Of a DNA stretch of 17,466 nucleotides, positions 6,326-14,040 are shown piece after piece. The notes below the pieces were generated by a model, which saw only the letters and a program-made list of their open reading frames with translations, had not been told where the DNA came from and did not search any database. Every line of letters begins with the position of its first letter. Position 1 is the stretch's first letter. The translations under genes and the position numbers were made by a program. The stretch lies in contig DCJB01000123.1 of the NCBI GenBank assembly GCA_002317325.1, positions 1 to 17,466 on the forward strand. Reading direction: 5' to 3'. This stretch comes from Bacteroidales bacterium UBA1711 (GTDB taxonomy: Bacteria; Bacteroidota; Bacteroidia; Bacteroidales; P3).

Positions 6326-7420
6326 ATGACACTCAGAAAAACAACCGCTTGGCTATTTTTCCCGCTCACGATGTGGTATGCGGTTGGTGTGTGGCTGCGA
6401 AATTTTTTGTTTGACCTCGGCGTAATCAGGCAGCACGTCCCGCCTGTGACCACCATAGGGGTGGGCAACCTCTGTGCGGGAGGGACGGGCAAGACGCCTC
6501 ATGTGGAGTATCTGATTCGGCTGCTCGGCGACAAATATTCGTTGGCGTTGCTGAGCCGGGGCTACCGCCGGCAGACCTCGGGCTTTCAGATGGACGACGG
6601 CGCGCACAGCGCGGCGCGTCTCGGCGACGAACCTGCCATGGTGGCCGCCAAGTTTCCCGACTTGCGGGTGGCTGTGTGCGAGAAGCGTGTGGAGGGCGTG
6701 CGGCGGCTGATGGAACAGGAGCAGCCCCCGCAGGTGGTTCTGTTGGACGACGTGTTCCAGCACCGCAGTATCAAGCCTACGGTGTCCATACTCCTCACCG
6801 AGTACGGCCGCCCCTACTATGCCGACAGCGTCCTTCCGTTTGGTGACTTGAGAGAGTCGCGACGCGGGCGGTTCAGAGCCGACATAGTGGTGGTGACCAA
6901 GTCGCCAGCCCGGCTGGACCCCATCGAAAAGCACTTGATGATAAAGCGGCTGGGATTGCGCAACTGTCAGAAACTGTTTTTCAGCCATATCGTCTATGGC
7001 GACCCGCTGCCCCTTGCGGGCGGCAGTGCCGAGCCGATAGGTTCGTTTGACTCGCTGCTGGTGGTCACGGGCATAGCTCATGCCGACAGCATGGTGGCCT
7101 ACCTCAGTCAGCATTGCAAGGTGGAGACTATAGAGTTTGCGGACCACCACCCCTTCACGAAAGCCGACGCGGCCAGGATAGCGAAGGCCTTCGGCAAGAT
7201 GGAGGGCTGCCGCAAGGCGGTGCTGACGACCGAGAAAGACGGGGCGCGGCTGCGCGAACAGGCCGAGAGCTTGGGCATAGACCGTCTGCCGATGTATGTG
7301 CTGCCCATAGAGGTGAAGCTGCACCAGAACAGCGAGTATAACTTCGACCAGATGGTGCTTGATGCCATGGAGAGCAATGTGCTGTATCAGCATCATGTCA
7401 ACGTCACAGACTTCAAGTAA
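6326..7420 (+). CDS. lpxK: Tetraacyldisaccharide 4'-kinase (lipid A synthesis)
   Basis: LpxK phosphorylates the 4' position of the tetraacyldisaccharide lipid A precursor with ATP, at the inner face of the inner membrane. The 364-residue protein has an N-terminal hydrophobic anchor (about 9-30). The Walker A P-loop is VGNLCAGGTGKTP (46-58). The family segments LLSRGYRR (75-82), GDEPAM (100-105), LLDDVFQHR (139-147), PFGDLRE (171-177), FADHHPFT (271-278) and TTEKDGARL (301-309) follow in order. LpxK usually has LDDGFQH; here Val replaces that Gly. I chose ATG 6326 over an in-frame TTG at 6314 because the TTG lies inside the probable -7 promoter box. The stop shares one base with the cutC start (TAATG), so the two are probably translationally coupled. 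It is divergent from perR. Confidence 0.95.
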   Translation: MTLRKTTAWLFFPLTMWYAVGVWLRNFLFDLGVIRQHVPPVTTIGVGNLCAGGTGKTPHVEYLIRLLGDKYSLALLSRGYRRQTSGFQMDDGAHSAARLGDEPAMVAAKFPDLRVAVCEKRVEGVRRLMEQEQPPQVVLLDDVFQHRSIKPTVSILLTEYGRPYYADSVLPFGDLRESRRGRFRADIVVVTKSPARLDPIEKHLMIKRLGLRNCQKLFFSHIVYGDPLPLAGGSAEPIGSFDSLLVVTGIAHADSMVAYLSQHCKVETIEFADHHPFTKADAARIAKAFGKMEGCRKAVLTTEKDGARLREQAESLGIDRLPMYVLPIEVKLHQNSEYNFDQMVLDAMESNVLYQHHVNVTDFK

Positions 7421-8106
7421 TGATAGTAGAGATATGTGCCAATTCCTGCCGGTCGGCCGCCCACGCCAAGGCCGGCGGGGCAGATAGGATAGAACTTTGC
7501 CGCCAGTTGGAAGTGGGCGGCACCACGCCCACCCCCGAAGAGATAGCCTACTGTGTTCATGAGTTGGGCATACGCACGCACGTGCTGGTCCGTCCGCGTG
7601 CGGGCGACTTCGTCTATAACGACCACGAATTTGCCGCGATAGAGCGCGAGGTGGCGATGTGCCGCAGGGCGGGCGCCCAGGCCGTGGTGGTGGGATTCCT
7701 CACCCCCGAGGGCTGCATTGACGAGTGCCGCACGCGCCGCATAGTGGAGCTGGCCCGGCCGATGGAGGTGACTTTCCACCGGGCGTTTGACGAGATATGC
7801 CAGCCGCCCGAGGAGGCGTTGGAGGCGGTCATCGGCTGCGGCTGCCACCGGCTGCTGACGTCGGGCTGCCGCCCGACGGCGGAAGAGGGCATAGAGACCC
7901 TCAAGACACTCGGCCGACGGGCTGCGGGGCGCATCATCATCCTTGCTGGCGCCGGCGTCACTCCCCGCAACGTCCGCCGTATCCTGCAAGATGCATCGCT
8001 CACCGAAATCCACGGCTCCTGCAAGCGGACACTGCCCGACGGGACGATGGAAACCGACCCCGAGATTGTGAGAGAACTTGTGCGGCAGGTGGGCGTCCTC
8101 AGGTAA
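7420..8106 (+). CDS. cutC: CutC family protein
   Basis: This 228-residue single-domain protein belongs to the CutC family, a TIM-barrel fold first linked to copper tolerance in E. coli. The link to copper is debated and the biochemical role is unsettled. Family signatures are EICANS (4-9), the GGADRIELC segment (19-27), VRPRAGDF (57-64), TFHRAFD (118-124), LLTSG (145-149) and ILAGAGV (174-180). The length is slightly under the usual 240-250 residues, the C-terminus being short. The ATG overlaps the lpxK TAA by one base. Cotranscription with a lipid A kinase gives no clear functional clue and may only reflect operon packing. A lipoprotein gene follows after 38 bases. Confidence 0.93.
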   Translation: MIVEICANSCRSAAHAKAGGADRIELCRQLEVGGTTPTPEEIAYCVHELGIRTHVLVRPRAGDFVYNDHEFAAIEREVAMCRRAGAQAVVVGFLTPEGCIDECRTRRIVELARPMEVTFHRAFDEICQPPEEALEAVIGCGCHRLLTSGCRPTAEEGIETLKTLGRRAAGRIIILAGAGVTPRNVRRILQDASLTEIHGSCKRTLPDGTMETDPEIVRELVRQVGVLR

Positions 8107-8144
8107 CGGCTCCGCCATTGTACGATTACTAACACCCCTTTCTG

Positions 8145-10778
8145 ATGAAAAAGACGCTTCTTATGGCTTTGGCCGCCGTCACCCTGCTGTGGGGCTGCGG
8201 CCGCAACCCCCATTTTATCACCGACAGGCAGTACCGCAATCAGGTGCACGCCGACTTTGAGCAGCGCAAAGTGCTGGCCCAGGGGCGGGCGGAGGCCCTC
8301 TTCGGCGGCATGGACACCCTCTCGCGCCGCGACCGCGAGGCACTGGAGTTCCTCTACGCCTATATGCCCTACAGCGATTTGGCCGACTATGACCAGGGCT
8401 TCTTCCTCGGGCAGGTGCGGACCGCCTTTGCCGCCCGCGACACCTTTGCGTGGGGCAGCAAGGTGCCGGAGGACATCTTCCGCCACTTCGTGCTGGTCTA
8501 TCGCGTGAACAACGAGAACCTCGACAGCGCCCGCCAGGTCTTCTTCGGCGAGCTGAAAGGGCGCGTGAAGGGGCTTTCGATGGAACAGGCGGTGCTGGAG
8601 GTGAACCACTGGTGCCACGAACACGTGGCATACCGTGCCTCCGACGGGCGCACGTCGGCTCCGTTGGCCACCCTGCGCACCTCGTTGGGGCGCTGCGGCG
8701 AGGAGAGCACCTTTGCCGTCACGGCGCTGCGCGCCGTGGGCATTCCCGCCCGCCAGTGCTACACGCCCCGCTGGGCCCACTGCGACGACAACCACGCCTG
8801 GGTAGAGGTATGGGTGGATGGCGAGTGGAAGTTTCTCGGCGCCTGCGAACCCGACCCGCAGCTGAATATGGGCTGGTTTGCAGTTCCCAGCACCCGATGC
8901 CTGATGGTGCACAGCAAGGCCTTCGGCCGCTACCGCGGCGACGAGGAGGTGGTGCGGCAGACGGCGCTCTACAGCGAGCTGAACCTCCTCAGCCATTACG
9001 CCCCCACCCGCCACATCACCGTCACCGCGCGAACCATGGACGGCAAGCCTGCCGTCGGTGCGACGATAAAGTTCAAGATGTACAACTACGCCGAGTACTA
9101 TACGCTGGCTTCATACCCTGCCGACGAGCAGGGACAGGCGGGGCTCACCACGGGCTTGGGCGACATCATGGTGTGGGCCACCGACGGCACACACTACAAC
9201 TACTGTCTCTTGGACGTGCGGAAGCAGGACACCCTCACCCTCTATCTGAGCCGGGAGGGCGATGCCGACTATGTGGATAACCTGAATGTGGTGCCGCCCG
9301 CAGCCGGCGAGGCCAAGGTGAATGCCACCGAAGAACAGGCTTGCGCCAACGCCCGCCGCATTGCTTACGAGGACTCGCTGCGCGGCGCCTACACAGCCAT
9401 GTTCCCCACCCGTGAGAGCTACAAGCAGCTGATTCAGAAAGCCGACTGCAGCGGTTGCAACTTCACCGATGACCAGCTGTGGGAACTCGTCCAAAAATCG
9501 GAAGGCAACTATGCCGAAGTGGCCAAGTTCGTCAATGCCCACCTCTGTCAATGCCGGTCTTTCTGCCATATCTACGACTATATGAAGTCCTATTCCGAGA
9601 AAGACCTCCGCGACGTGCCGGCCGAGATATTCGAGGCGCAGCTGACGGACTACGACGTTGACGGGACCACGAGAATGAACGGCAGGACGGCCAAGCTGCC
9701 CTACGAGGTGTACAAGCAGGGCATCATGCCCGCCCGCATCAGCAACGAGTTGGTGCGAGACTGGCGGAAGCCGTTAGCGGCCGCCCTCAAGGAGATAAAG
9801 GGCGCCGAGGCGCTGAAGGCTTGGACAGAGAAGAACATTGCCGTGGATGACACGGGCAACTACTACAACTGCCCCATATCGCCCATGGGGGTATATCGGC
9901 TGCGTCACGCCGACGTCCACAGCCGCGACATCTTCTTTGTGGCCGCCTGCCGCGCCCTCCTCATTCCCGCCTATCTTGACAATGCCACCAACACCATCTA
10001 TGTGTGGGCGGCGGAAGGGTGGCAGAAGGTCTCTTTTGGCGTGGCTGAGCCTCCAGCGGCCACGGTGAGGCTGACCCTCACCTACAGTGGGAAAGAACCT
10101 GCAAAGCCCGTTTATTATCCCCACTTCACCTTGCAGAGGTATGAGGACGGCGACTTTGTGACCTACGATTTCGAGGGCGACCCGCGCGTGGAGCAGTTCC
10201 CGGCCACACTCGACCTCGAGCCGGGCTACTACTGCCTCAGCACCGGCAGCCGCTATCCCGAAGGGGATGTACTGAGCCGGATGGAGTTCTTCACCCTCCG
10301 GGCAGGGCAGCCCCTCGGCAAGGAGATAGTCATCCGCCCCTTGGCGGACCGCACGCAGACCGATTCGGCCGCCACAATACCTCCTTCGACCCGGGTGATG
10401 GACGGCATAACCCTCAGGGAGTATGCCGGCGGCACGGGCATGATAATGGCCTTTATGGGCAGCCACCGCGAACCGGCCAAACATCTTGTCAAAGAGATGC
10501 TGCAGCTGCGGAAATCGTTCCGCCGCTGGGGCGGAATGACCTACGCCGTCACCACCGACCCCAACAACGCCGACCTGCGGCAGTTGGGCAACGTGGACAT
10601 CGTCCCCATGGCCCAAGGCGAGAAAGACCCCTTAGAACGTGCCGTGGCCGAGGCTTTGCGGCTGCAGCGTTACGAGTACCCGCTGGTGGCCTTTGTGGAT
10701 GCCGACGGGCACATACTTTTCCACAGCGCCGGCTATAAGATCGGCCTCGCCGAAATGCTGGTGAAATACTGCAAGTAG
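8145..10778 (+). CDS. Large lipoprotein with intact and degenerate transglutaminase-like domains and a thioredoxin-like C-terminus
   Basis: The 877-residue product starts with a lipoprotein signal ending LLWGC, Cys18 being the lipidation site, so it is anchored on the envelope. Residues about 150-240 form a transglutaminase-like (papain-fold) domain with a plausible triad: Cys184 in LGRCGEES, His217 in DNHAWVEVW and Asp237 in CEPDP. A beta-sandwich of carboxypeptidase-regulatory type follows (about 288-370, with TMDGKPAVGATIKF). Residues about 540-632 resemble the first domain: ACRALLIPAY (601-610) matches ALRAVGIPAR (194-203). There, however, Val591 replaces the catalytic Cys and Thr617 the His, so this copy looks inactive. 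Another beta domain (about 638-735) and a thioredoxin-like region (about 762-877, FVDADGHILF near the end) without a CxxC motif complete it. Bacterial transglutaminase-like proteins are mostly peptidases or amidases; the substrate here is unknown. Confidence 0.85.
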   Translation: MKKTLLMALAAVTLLWGCGRNPHFITDRQYRNQVHADFEQRKVLAQGRAEALFGGMDTLSRRDREALEFLYAYMPYSDLADYDQGFFLGQVRTAFAARDTFAWGSKVPEDIFRHFVLVYRVNNENLDSARQVFFGELKGRVKGLSMEQAVLEVNHWCHEHVAYRASDGRTSAPLATLRTSLGRCGEESTFAVTALRAVGIPARQCYTPRWAHCDDNHAWVEVWVDGEWKFLGACEPDPQLNMGWFAVPSTRCLMVHSKAFGRYRGDEEVVRQTALYSELNLLSHYAPTRHITVTARTMDGKPAVGATIKFKMYNYAEYYTLASYPADEQGQAGLTTGLGDIMVWATDGTHYNYCLLDVRKQDTLTLYLSREGDADYVDNLNVVPPAAGEAKVNATEEQACANARRIAYEDSLRGAYTAMFPTRESYKQLIQKADCSGCNFTDDQLWELVQKSEGNYAEVAKFVNAHLCQCRSFCHIYDYMKSYSEKDLRDVPAEIFEAQLTDYDVDGTTRMNGRTAKLPYEVYKQGIMPARISNELVRDWRKPLAAALKEIKGAEALKAWTEKNIAVDDTGNYYNCPISPMGVYRLRHADVHSRDIFFVAACRALLIPAYLDNATNTIYVWAAEGWQKVSFGVAEPPAATVRLTLTYSGKEPAKPVYYPHFTLQRYEDGDFVTYDFEGDPRVEQFPATLDLEPGYYCLSTGSRYPEGDVLSRMEFFTLRAGQPLGKEIVIRPLADRTQTDSAATIPPSTRVMDGITLREYAGGTGMIMAFMGSHREPAKHLVKEMLQLRKSFRRWGGMTYAVTTDPNNADLRQLGNVDIVPMAQGEKDPLERAVAEALRLQRYEYPLVAFVDADGHILFHSAGYKIGLAEMLVKYCK

Positions 10779-10817
10779 CCAGACGCTCTTCTGTAGAATG
10801 GCTTTCGGGCAACAGCC

Positions 10818-10874
10818 CAACAGCCGGCAGGACCCCGTAGCGGATGCACCCGCTTGGGGTGCTGCCGGCTGTTG
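10818..10874. repeat. Long imperfect hairpin, 13-bp perfect outer arms
   Basis: The outer arms CAACAGCCGGCAG (10818-10830) and CTGCCGGCTGTTG (10862-10874) are perfect inverted copies. After one G/G mismatch the stem continues as ACCCC/GGGGT (10832-10836 with 10856-10860) and AGCGG/CCGCT (10839-10843 with 10850-10854) around a six-base loop. It starts 39 bases after the lipoprotein stop. No T-run follows on either strand, so it is not a standard intrinsic terminator. It could be an mRNA-end stabiliser, a REP-like element, or a factor-assisted terminator. GGCAACAG at 10808-10815 can pair with the right arm instead, giving an alternative fold. Confidence 0.7.
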
Positions 10875-10909
10875 CCGCCGAGGGGGAAATTTCGGGGAGA
10901 GGTGCAGAA

Positions 10910-11137
10910 ATGAGAGTAAAAATTTCGGGGAAAGCGGTTGACTTCCTTGTCTCCAAGGGGATGAAACTATGCCATATGGAGGTGAAGTCGTCGGGCTACA
11001 GGACTCATGCGTCGTTAGACGCGTTTAGGAGGAAGTACTCGGAAAGAATCAGCCACAGTTATTTGGCCTACACGAAAGACCTTTCCCGCGAGGGGGATTT
11101 CACCTATTTGCCCGCCTATATGGTGGGGATAATATAG
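10910..11137 (+). pseudogene. C-terminal remnant of a DUF4143-type AAA ATPase
   Basis: From about 10937 the reading frame gives VDFLVSKGMKL, then HMEVKSSGYRTHASLDAFRR, YSERISHSYLAYTKDL and FTYLPAYM, followed by TAG at 11135. This is the typical C-terminal end of the DUF4143-containing AAA ATPases common in Bacteroidales: an xVDFL ... EVKSS nuclease-like strand pair and a YLPxYM ending. Complete members run about 380-440 residues. Here no P-loop or other ATPase motif is present, and only about 66 residues remain. An ATG at 10910 opens a 75-codon frame, but expression as a real small protein seems unlikely. The stretch 10779-11162 otherwise holds only the hairpin just upstream. The rest of the gene was probably lost by deletion, leaving the fragment next to an inverted repeat. 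Confidence 0.75.
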
Positions 11138-11162
11138 CTCCCTTTGGCGGCGTGTGGTGCTG

Positions 11163-12548
11163 CTACAGCCGCGGCAGCTTGATGGTGCCGAGGCTGGCCG
11201 AGGAAGCCCCTCGGTCGAAGAGGGCGGGGGAGAGGGTGAGCAGGCTGCTGTCGTTGGCGAGGAATGGGCGGTAGTCTATCTGCTGGTATTCTAAGTGCTG
11301 GTTGGGGAGGCTTTTGGGCGTGGGCGAATAGTCGGGCTGGGCGTCGAACTTGACGCGGTCGTAGCCGGGAGCCGAAATCTCGAAATGCACGCAGCGGTCG
11401 TTGGAAGTGAGCGTGAAGCATCCCCGTTTGTCGCTGAAGGTGTTAAGTCCCACATCCCACCATTCGTTCCAGCCCCTGATGACGGCGCCTTCGATGGGGC
11501 GATGGGAGCGTTCATCCACAATGCGGCCGCTCACCGACAGGTTGCGGTAGCCGAGCATATTTTGGTAGTTTACCGGCTGGGGAGCGGGTGCGGGGGGCGG
11601 CAACTGTCGCAGCCGGCGTATTTCGGCTGCGGCGGGCTTCTCTTGTCCTGCCGCATTGCGTAGGCCGGTGTGCCAAGCCTCGAAATTGGTGCCTTCGAGG
11701 CAGTCCTGGAACTCCCACCAGCCGTAGCCGGCGGCTTCGTTGGATAGGGCGCAGAGGTAGCTCTCGCGCAGGAAGGTGGCCTGATAGGCGTAAGGCACCG
11801 AGTCGTTGTCGGCGGGCAGCCCGGTTTCGCCCACAATCCACGGGCGGCCGACGTAGTGGCCGTACCAATACATTTCGCTTGCCACCCGCAGGGGGTGGTA
11901 GGTGTGCATTTCCACAAAATCGACCGGGAGCAGGGAGGGGTCCCACTCGAACACCTCAATCGGCTCGGCCAGCGCTATGGTGAAGAGCTGGCGGGGGGCG
12001 CAGCTGTCTTTCAGCGCCCGCCACTCGGCGGCGAGGCGTAGGGCGTCTTGCTTGGGACGTTCCTCTACGGGGTCGAAATAGAGCGGTTCGTTCATGAAGT
12101 CGTATGCCCACACCGTGGTGTCGTTGGCGAAGTGGCGCAGCAGGGCTGCGGTGTAGGCGGTCCACAAGCTGTCGTGCGGCGGCTTGGTGAGCAGCATTAC
12201 CCGCAGGCCGTGGCGGGCGGCGCAATCCACCATGGCTTGGGCGGAGCGGAAGAAAGCGGCGGTGTCGGGGACCCGGTCGGCCACGTCCATGCAGATGCGG
12301 AGGCTGTTGAAGCCCCAGCCGGCGATTTGGGCGAAGTGGTCGTCAAACGTCCCTTCGCCATAGTAGGAGGCGGGCCGCACGGCGGAGTCGCCCATATCCA
12401 CCTTGTAGTTCAACATCAGTGGGAAAAACTCCGCTCCGTTCAGCATCAGGCGGTTTCCCTCCACATACACATAACCCGGGGCTTTGGGCTGGCAGGCGAC
12501 CAGCAGAGCAGCGGATAGGGCGAGGAGGAGGCGCGGGAGCAGGTTCAT
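11163..12548 (-). CDS. Lipoprotein with GH5-like glycoside hydrolase domain and carboxypeptidase-regulatory-like domain
   Basis: The 461-residue product starts with a lipoprotein signal, LLVAC, lipidated at Cys19. I chose the ATG at 12548 because longer in-frame starts would place non-signal sequence ahead of this signal peptide. Residues about 25-300 look like a clan-A (beta/alpha)8 barrel: DFMNEPL (150-156) holds the Asn-Glu acid/base pair, Glu154, and WIVGETGLP (237-245) the nucleophile, Glu241. HTYHPL (215-220) and GYGWWEF (274-280) also fit GH5-type active-site loops. A Pro-rich linker (317-325) leads to a beta domain (about 337-401, VSGRIVDERSHRPIEGAVIRGW) of carboxypeptidase-regulatory type. 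The substrate cannot be told; the exact GH family is uncertain. It starts 13 bases after the DUF2079 gene and is probably cotranscribed. No hairpin terminator is visible downstream. Confidence 0.85.
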   Translation of the reverse strand: MNLLPRLLLALSAALLVACQPKAPGYVYVEGNRLMLNGAEFFPLMLNYKVDMGDSAVRPASYYGEGTFDDHFAQIAGWGFNSLRICMDVADRVPDTAAFFRSAQAMVDCAARHGLRVMLLTKPPHDSLWTAYTAALLRHFANDTTVWAYDFMNEPLYFDPVEERPKQDALRLAAEWRALKDSCAPRQLFTIALAEPIEVFEWDPSLLPVDFVEMHTYHPLRVASEMYWYGHYVGRPWIVGETGLPADNDSVPYAYQATFLRESYLCALSNEAAGYGWWEFQDCLEGTNFEAWHTGLRNAAGQEKPAAAEIRRLRQLPPPAPAPQPVNYQNMLGYRNLSVSGRIVDERSHRPIEGAVIRGWNEWWDVGLNTFSDKRGCFTLTSNDRCVHFEISAPGYDRVKFDAQPDYSPTPKSLPNQHLEYQQIDYRPFLANDSSLLTLSPALFDRGASSASLGTIKLPRL

Positions 12549-12561
12549 AGGCGGAGCGGGG

Positions 12562-14031
12562 TTATCGGGTTTTGAGCAGATAGAGATTGCCGTCGGTATC
12601 CATGATGCGGAAGTGGAGCGTGTCGGCAATCATTTCGGACACCTTCTCCTCCTCGCCCTCGTAGTAGAGGCCGTCGTGCTTCTTCAGCAGGTAGTAGCGG
12701 GCGCCGTAGCCGAGGCCCATGGGGAAGATGTAGGCGCTGTCGCGGTCGGCGATGTGAGGGGTGAAGTAGGTGATGGCGCACGCCGAGGCCTGCGGGGGTA
12801 TCTGCTGCAGCATTTGATAGGCCCTGCTGCGGTCGAAGGCCTGTTGGCCGTAGTGGCTGCGGTTGAAAATCTGCACCCGGTCGGTGTCGATTTTGGTGTG
12901 GGGCTGCCTTGCATAGCCGGTGGCGAACCGTGTGGTGCCGGCGGTGAGCAGGAGGGTGAGGACGGCTGCGGGAATCTGCCATCGGCGGGGTTTGAACTGC
13001 GAGATAGCGATAAAGCTGGCGATGACCAGCACGGGGGCGAACTCGATGTTGTAATGGAGCCCCACGCCCCAAAAGCCCGTGTCCCTCGAGAGCATTTTCT
13101 GCCCTATCAGTGGGATGAGCATCAGCAGGTAGTTGGGCTTGAGGCAGGCGAGCAGCCCACCCGAAGCCAGGGCACACCAGTAGAACTCTGCCTTGAGGCC
13201 GTCGTTTGCTGGGTCGCCCGAGGTGTTGGCGAAGAGGTTTCGGAGGGCCTGCAGGGGGTGTTCGAGCAGCCATAGGGCTACCTGTCCGAAGGAGTCGCCC
13301 ATGTGGCTGTAGCGCCAGAAGCCGGGGCTGCTTCCGCCGTTGCTGAGGGAGGGCATAATCCACAGGGTGGCGGCGGCGAGGTAGGCGGCGCAGAAGAGCA
13401 GCGAGCCGCCTATCCAGCGGCGTGCGGCGACGTCGCGGCGGTAGTCCCACAGGAGGGCGGCCAGCACGAAGCAGAGCCACAGCGGCATGGTCTCCTTGGC
13501 CGCCGCCATGGCCGCCACGAGGGCAAATGCCCAGCAGAAGCGGCGCTGCCTGAAGCAGTAGAGCAGCCAGGGCAGCAGCATGGCGGCCACCACGTTGCTG
13601 TGGTAGTCGAATGCCGCCGCGTGCCACACGCCGAAGAAGAGGAGCAGGCAGAGCATGGCGGCAACCGGCAGCCAGCGGACCGAAGAGTAGAGCCCTATCA
13701 GGCGGTAAACCCCGTAGGCTCCCGCCACGATGGCGGCAATCTGCAGGGCCAGGAGGGCGTAGGAGCCACCCAGTAGCACCAAGGGGGAGAAGATGACGAG
13801 GTAGAGGTCCAGATGGTCGCCCAGCAGCGACTGCGGCTCCCAGAGGAAAAAGCTGGAGTCGCAGCCGCGGAGGTGGAGGTAGTCGTAGAGTGCCTTTGTG
13901 TAGAGGCCCAAATCGAGTCCGTAGGTGCGGAAGTTGAAGTTGTTGACAATCGACACCAAGGCAAGCCCTGCGGCGAACAGCGCCAAGGGGATGATGACGG
14001 CAAGCCGTTGCCCTCTGACCTGTGCGGACAT
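12562..14031 (-). CDS. DUF2079 polytopic membrane protein
   Basis: The 489-residue protein has about nine or ten hydrophobic segments (for example about 10-28, 76-110, 121-138, 146-160, 166-194, 209-227, 285-312, 330-346 and 352-367), then a soluble C-terminal region from about 375. It fits the DUF2079 family. The N-terminal LDLGLYTKALYDYL (39-52) with GDHLDLYLVIFSPL (71-84) and the HYNIEFAPVLV segment (326-336) are its recognisable parts. The family resembles GT-C-type glycosyltransferases, which use lipid-linked sugars at the membrane; a transferase activity here is inference. The stretch AKETMPL (178-184) may be a conserved polar loop. It lies 9 bases after the M16 peptidase stop and 13 bases before the glycosidase-like lipoprotein, so the three genes probably form one operon. 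Confidence 0.88.
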   Translation of the reverse strand: MSAQVRGQRLAVIIPLALFAAGLALVSIVNNFNFRTYGLDLGLYTKALYDYLHLRGCDSSFFLWEPQSLLGDHLDLYLVIFSPLVLLGGSYALLALQIAAIVAGAYGVYRLIGLYSSVRWLPVAAMLCLLLFFGVWHAAAFDYHSNVVAAMLLPWLLYCFRQRRFCWAFALVAAMAAAKETMPLWLCFVLAALLWDYRRDVAARRWIGGSLLFCAAYLAAATLWIMPSLSNGGSSPGFWRYSHMGDSFGQVALWLLEHPLQALRNLFANTSGDPANDGLKAEFYWCALASGGLLACLKPNYLLMLIPLIGQKMLSRDTGFWGVGLHYNIEFAPVLVIASFIAISQFKPRRWQIPAAVLTLLLTAGTTRFATGYARQPHTKIDTDRVQIFNRSHYGQQAFDRSRAYQMLQQIPPQASACAITYFTPHIADRDSAYIFPMGLGYGARYYLLKKHDGLYYEGEEEKVSEMIADTLHFRIMDTDGNLYLLKTR

Positions 14032-14040
14032 CGTTAGTCG

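Noticed and set aside
7614..9014. 466-codon open frame on the - strand opposite cutC and the lipoprotein gene
   Set aside because: It spans two well-supported genes on the other strand, has low-complexity Ala/Gly/Val/His composition and no family motif.
10844..10909. Upstream in-frame start giving a 97-codon protein ending in the ATPase-like tail
   Set aside because: The first 22 codons run through the hairpin and show no homology. The family-like sequence only begins at about 10937.
12549..12629. N-terminal extension of 27 residues for the glycosidase-like lipoprotein
   Set aside because: It overlaps the end of the DUF2079 gene and would bury the lipoprotein signal peptide inside the protein. 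The start at 12548 puts the signal at the N-terminus.
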